Of a stretch of DNA of 64,000 nt, positions 60,326 through 64,000 are shown one piece after another. Source of the DNA: JAWKIJ01 sp041394325 (lineage in GTDB: Bacteria > Actinomycetota > Acidimicrobiia > Acidimicrobiales > Microtrichaceae); assembly GCA_041394325.1 (NCBI GenBank), contig JAWKIJ010000001.1:1116001-1180000 (forward strand), written 5' to 3'. Within the stretch, counting starts at the first letter, position 1; every line of letters starts with the position of its first letter. The translations under genes and the position numbers were made by a program. Below the pieces are notes generated by a model, which saw nothing but the letters and a program-made list of their open reading frames with translations, was not told the origin of the DNA and ran no database searches.

Positions 60326-62332
60326 ATGGTTGACACGACCAACGGCGGCGCGGCCGCGATCGGCGGTCTCTACAACGAGGAGCGCGAGTTCGCGCCGCCG
60401 GCCGAGTTCACGGCGACGGCACTCGTCGCCGATGAGTCGATGTACGCCGAGGCGGAGGCCGATCCCGAGGGGTTCTGGGCGCGCCAGGCACGGGAGTTGC
60501 TCACGTGGGACCGTGACTTCTCCACGGTGCTCGAATGGGAACCCCCCCACGCCCGCTGGTTCGCCGACGGCACCCTGAACGTCAGCCGGAACTGCCTGGA
60601 CCGTCATGTCGACGCGGGTGCCGGAGACAAGGTGGCGATCCACTGGGAGGGCGAGCCCGGCGACACGCGGACCCTCACCTATCGCGAGCTCCGCGACGAG
60701 GTGGCACGGTTCGCCAACGCGTTGAAGACGCTGGGTGTGCGCCGTGGGGACTGTGTCGCCATCTACATGCCGATGATCCCGGAGTTGCCGATGGCGATGC
60801 TGGCGTGCACGCGGATAGGTGCGGTGCATTCGGTGATCTTCGGGGGATTCAGTCCGGACTCGATCGTCGACCGGGGGAACGACGCCGATGCCGTGTGCGT
60901 GATCACCGCCGACGCCGGCTATCGCCGTGGTGTGCCCTCAGCGCTCAAGCCGAACGTCGACCGGGCGTTGGAGCAGTGCGAAACGGTCGGCTCGGTCGTG
61001 GTGGTCAACCGTTGCGACACCGCGGTGGACATGACGGCGGGACGCGACCACTGGTACCACGAGCTGATCGCCGACGTCGGGACGGAGTGCCCACCCGAGT
61101 CGATGAACGCCGAGGACCTCCTGTACCTCCTCTACACCTCGGGGACCACCGCCAAGCCCAAGGGGATCATGCACACCACGGGGGGGTACCTCACACAGGT
61201 TGCCTTCACCCACAAGTACGTCTTCGATCTGCATCCCGACGACGACGTCTACTGGTGTGCCGCGGACTGCGGATGGGTCACCGGGCACAGCTACATCGTG
61301 TACGGCCCCCTGGCCAACGGTGCCACCTCGGTCATGTACGAGGGCACGCCCGACACGCCGCGCCTCGAGGAGCGCATCGGGGATCGGTCCGCGTGGCCCA
61401 GGGACCGATTCTGGGACATCGTGCAGCGCTACGGCGTCACCCAGCTCTACACCGCGCCGACCGCGATCCGGACCTTCATGAAGTGGGGCGACCAGGAGCC
61501 GGCACGTCACGATCTGTCGTCGTTGCGCTTGTTGGGCAGTGTCGGCGAACCGATCAACCCCGAGGCGTGGATGTGGTATCACCGCCACATCGGTGCGGGT
61601 CGTTGCCCGATCGTGGACACCTGGTGGCAGACCGAGACCGGTGCCATCATGATCAGCCCCCTGCCGGGGGTTACGGTGACCCGGCCGGGTTCGGCCACCC
61701 GCCCCCTTCCCGGGATCGCGGCGGAGATCGTCGACGACGACGGCAACGTCGTGACCGACGGTGGGGGCTATCTCACCCTGACCCGTCCCTGGCCTGCCAT
61801 GCTGCGAGGGATCTGGCGCAATCCCGACCGGTATCGGGAGGCCTACTGGTCCGAGTTCGAGGGGCGGTACTTTGCCGGCGACGGGGCGAAGGTCGACGCG
61901 GACGGCTACTTCTGGGTGCTCGGTCGGGTGGACGACGTGATGAACGTATCGGGTCACCGCATCTCCACCGCCGAGGTGGAGGCCGCACTCGTCGACCATC
62001 CGGCGGTGGCCGAGTCCGCCGTCGTCGGGGCCACCGACGACACGACGGGTCAGGCGATCATCGGTTATGTGATCATCCGAGGCGGGATCGATCCGACCGA
62101 CGCTCTGGGCGAGGAGTTACGACAGCACGTCGCAGAACGCCTGGGGGCGATCGCTCGTCCGCGGACGGTCGTGTTGGTCGAGGACCTGCCGAAGACCCGC
62201 TCGGGAAAGATCATGCGGCGTCTTCTCCGCGACGTCGCGGAGGGTCGGGCGCTGGGCGATACGACGACTCTGACCGATCCTGCCGTCGTCGAGGAGATCC
62301 GCGTACGGGCGGCGGCCTCCCCCGAGGCTTGA
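60326..62332 (+). CDS. acs: Acetyl-CoA synthetase (AMP-forming)
   Basis: Activates acetate to acetyl-CoA through acetyl-AMP in the cytoplasm. 668 residues, the normal length. Motif YTSGTTAKPKGIMHT (ATP loop), DTWWQTETGAIMISPLPG (acetate pocket with Trp), and C-terminal PKTRSGKIMRR whose lysine is the known regulatory acetylation site in the family. ATG directly follows the stop of the M20 gene, so they are probably co-transcribed. Confidence 0.97.
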   Translation: MVDTTNGGAAAIGGLYNEEREFAPPAEFTATALVADESMYAEAEADPEGFWARQARELLTWDRDFSTVLEWEPPHARWFADGTLNVSRNCLDRHVDAGAGDKVAIHWEGEPGDTRTLTYRELRDEVARFANALKTLGVRRGDCVAIYMPMIPELPMAMLACTRIGAVHSVIFGGFSPDSIVDRGNDADAVCVITADAGYRRGVPSALKPNVDRALEQCETVGSVVVVNRCDTAVDMTAGRDHWYHELIADVGTECPPESMNAEDLLYLLYTSGTTAKPKGIMHTTGGYLTQVAFTHKYVFDLHPDDDVYWCAADCGWVTGHSYIVYGPLANGATSVMYEGTPDTPRLEERIGDRSAWPRDRFWDIVQRYGVTQLYTAPTAIRTFMKWGDQEPARHDLSSLRLLGSVGEPINPEAWMWYHRHIGAGRCPIVDTWWQTETGAIMISPLPGVTVTRPGSATRPLPGIAAEIVDDDGNVVTDGGGYLTLTRPWPAMLRGIWRNPDRYREAYWSEFEGRYFAGDGAKVDADGYFWVLGRVDDVMNVSGHRISTAEVEAALVDHPAVAESAVVGATDDTTGQAIIGYVIIRGGIDPTDALGEELRQHVAERLGAIARPRTVVLVEDLPKTRSGKIMRRLLRDVAEGRALGDTTTLTDPAVVEEIRVRAAASPEA

Positions 62333-62509
62333 CCCGTTTGCCTCGGCACGCCCCGTTCGACGTTGCCGGGCCCGTGGTGCTGAGCGCGGTCTCAGTCCTC
62401 GCTGCGCGGCCCGACAGGCGATGTGCTGATCTGGTCACCGATCACCACCGGCGGTCCGGACGCAGTGACGACCGACGACTGGCCGATCGTCCGTGAGAAG
62501 GGACGCGAC

Positions 62510-63358
62510 ATGTTGAACAACCTCAAGACGGCGGCCCTGCTCGCCGGCATGGGAGCGTTGTTGATGGCGGTGGGCGCGGCGGTCGGAGGCAACAACGGGC
62601 TGATGATCGGCCTTGCCCTCGGGCTCGTCGCCGTCGGCGGCTCCTACTGGTTCAGCGACAAGCTGGCGATCACCGCCGCGCGGGCCCGACCGGTCTCGGA
62701 GGCGGAGTACCCCCAGTACTACGCCGTCGTCCGCGACCTCACCCACCGTGCCGGCATCCCCATGCCAAACCTGTTCGTCGCCCCGAACCCCCAGCCCAAT
62801 GCGTTCGCCACCGGTCGGAACCCGCACCACGCGGCGGTCTGCATCAACCAGGGTCTCATCGATTGTCTGAGGTGGGATGAGATCGCCGGTGTGCTCGCAC
62901 ACGAGATCTCCCATGTCCGCAACCGTGACATCCTCACCAGTTCGGTCGCCGCGGCCGTGGCGATGGGGATCACGTTCGTGGCGAGGATGGCGGCATTCGG
63001 CGCGATGTTCGGAGGGGTGGGTCGCGGCAACGATCGTGACGGAGGAGGGATCGCAGACCTCCTCATGCTGTTCCTCGCGCCGGTGGCGGCCATGGTCATC
63101 CAGATGGCGATCAGCCGAAATCGTGAGTTCGAGGCCGACGCGAGCGCCGCCCGGTTGCTGGACACTGGCGAACCGCTGGCGAGGGCGCTCGAGAAGTTGG
63201 AGCTCGGCGCGCAGCGGATCCCCGTCGACGTGAACCCCGCGCAGGCGCAGGCCTACATCGTCAACCCGCTCCGTGGCCGGTCGTTCGCGAAGCTGTTCTC
63301 GACGCACCCCTCCACGGCCGATCGCATCGCCCGCCTCCGGTCCAACACCTGGCGTTAG
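62510..63358 (+). CDS. htpX: HtpX-family membrane zinc metalloprotease
   Basis: Membrane protein quality-control protease. 282 residues from ATG 62510, chosen for AAGGGA six bases upstream over earlier in-frame starts at 62423. Two N-terminal helices (about residues 7-50), the HExxH zinc motif in VLAHEISHVRNRD, two further helices and the third zinc ligand in NREFEADASAARL. The 177 bases before it (62333-62509) show no terminator-like hairpin or other feature I can support. Confidence 0.94.
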   Translation: MLNNLKTAALLAGMGALLMAVGAAVGGNNGLMIGLALGLVAVGGSYWFSDKLAITAARARPVSEAEYPQYYAVVRDLTHRAGIPMPNLFVAPNPQPNAFATGRNPHHAAVCINQGLIDCLRWDEIAGVLAHEISHVRNRDILTSSVAAAVAMGITFVARMAAFGAMFGGVGRGNDRDGGGIADLLMLFLAPVAAMVIQMAISRNREFEADASAARLLDTGEPLARALEKLELGAQRIPVDVNPAQAQAYIVNPLRGRSFAKLFSTHPSTADRIARLRSNTWR

Positions 63359-63383
63359 GTCCGGACCCGGGTCGGAGACGAGT

Positions 63384-63872
63384 TCAGTCGCGGAAGTTGC
63401 CGAACTGGAGGGGAATACCGAGATCGGCCTCCTTGCATGCCTGGATTACCGCTTGGAGGTCGTCGCGCTTCTTCGCGATCACCCGGATCTGCTCTCCCTG
63501 TGTCTGTGACTGGACACCTTTGAGACCGAGGCCCTTGACGAACTTGTTGAGTTCGCGGGCCTTCTCGGAGTTGATGCCGGCGACGATCCTCGCGACCTGT
63601 CGCACGGTGCCGCCCGCCGCGTCCTCGATCCGCCCGTAGTCCAGTGCCTTCATCGAGATCCCACGCCTCACCAGTTTTTCCTCGAGGACCTGACGTACCG
63701 CGGCGAGCCGGTCCTCCGACACCGACTTGAGCGTGATCTCGTCGGTCCCCAGTTCGGCGTCGGAGCCGGTGTTCTTGAAGTCGAACCGGGTGGCGAGTTC
63801 GCGTGACGCCTGGTCGACGGCGTTGCGCAACTCCTGTCGGTCCACCTCGGAGCTGATGTCGAAGCTCGCCAC
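63384..63872 (-). CDS. yajQ: YajQ-family nucleotide-binding protein
   Basis: 162 residues from GTG 63872, with GAGGAGG six bases upstream; this gives the canonical start ASFDISSEVDRQELRNAVDQ, while the longer in-frame reading adds an atypical Arg-rich leader. Two ferredoxin-like domains are expected. Conserved segments DFKNTGSDAELGTDEITLK and GLKGVQSQTQGEQIRV. Some YajQ proteins bind cyclic di-GMP; role here unknown. Converges with htpX, 25 bases apart. Confidence 0.94.
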   Translation of the reverse strand: MASFDISSEVDRQELRNAVDQASRELATRFDFKNTGSDAELGTDEITLKSVSEDRLAAVRQVLEEKLVRRGISMKALDYGRIEDAAGGTVRQVARIVAGINSEKARELNKFVKGLGLKGVQSQTQGEQIRVIAKKRDDLQAVIQACKEADLGIPLQFGNFRD

Positions 63873-63925
63873 GGTCGTCCTCCTCGCCTGGCGGCGGTTG
63901 CGCCTCGGCCGGTCGTCGAGCGTAC

Positions 63926-64000
63926 TCACTCGGGTAGGAGCGACCCCCGACACGGCCCCGCGACGTCGAGGAGTCGCGCGATCCGGTGCAACGGCGTCCA
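63926..64000 (-). CDS. Possible 3' end of a gene entering from the right edge
   Basis: On the minus strand one frame reads 24 codons with protein-like composition (ending RIARLLDVAGPCRGSLLPE) to a TGA at 63926-63928. Too short to identify. Confidence 0.25.
   Translation of the reverse strand, partial: WTPLHRIARLLDVAGPCRGSLLPE

Noticed and set aside
63359..63383. Palindrome GACCCGGGTC between htpX and yajQ as a terminator
   Set aside because: Only ten bases, no loop and no T-run on either strand.
1..64000. CRISPR arrays, tRNA/rRNA genes, insertion sequences, integrases or attachment sites
   Set aside because: No regularly spaced repeats, no recognisable RNA genes, transposase or integrase motifs were seen on either strand.

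Overview
High-GC DNA whose protein motifs, GTG/TTG starts, stop/start overlaps and likely leaderless promoters suggest an Actinomycetota genome, probably near the class Acidimicrobiia (inferred from gene content only). I saw no rRNA, tRNA, CRISPR array or insertion sequence, and no stretch over 300 bases lacks a gene.

Region 1 (1-13945, + strand) is a respiratory complex I operon from nuoD to nuoN; nuoA-C would lie off the left edge. It contains the NADH module (nuoE, nuoF, nuoG). Region 2 (14010-46367) is a surface-polysaccharide locus in several divergent blocks. It encodes a phosphoglycosyl transferase, two PLP sugar aminotransferases, a UDP-GlcNAc-type 6-dehydrogenase, a CapD-type 4,6-dehydratase, a fused WlbA/WlbB-like dehydrogenase-acyltransferase, two AsnB-type amidotransferases, seven stand-alone glycosyltransferases, a Wzy-like polymerase, a UbiA prenyltransferase fused to a glycosyltransferase, a Wzc-like tyrosine kinase with a Wzb-like phosphatase, a CapK-like adenylate-forming enzyme, a GNAT acetyltransferase and an epimerase. 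No flippase was seen. The simplest reading is a lipid-linked glycan containing a diacetamido-uronic acid, possibly amidated, with a kinase/phosphatase pair controlling its assembly. Region 3 (46549-57048, + strand) is a second complex I operon, nuoABCDHIJKLMN, without nuoEFG: an 11-subunit type. It is followed at once by a MidA/NDUFAF7-family methyltransferase. Region 4 (58119 to the right edge) holds parA, an M20 amidohydrolase, acetyl-CoA synthetase, htpX and yajQ.

The most notable observations are: the UbiA-glycosyltransferase fusion with an Arg-rich tail; two different complex I operons flanking a glycan locus; a complex I arginine methyltransferase homologue beside the only NuoD of the two that keeps the target arginine; a glycosyltransferase with a degenerate second catalytic domain; and mirror-image leaderless promoters between the glycan locus and nuo operon 2.

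Reader warning: at least ten indels break otherwise well-conserved genes (nuoG, UDP-sugar dehydrogenase, capD, capK-like, the epimerase twice, nuoN of operon 2, parA twice, the M20 hydrolase). Most are one-base contractions of G or C runs, so base-calling error is the likeliest cause. Coordinates for these genes span both frames.
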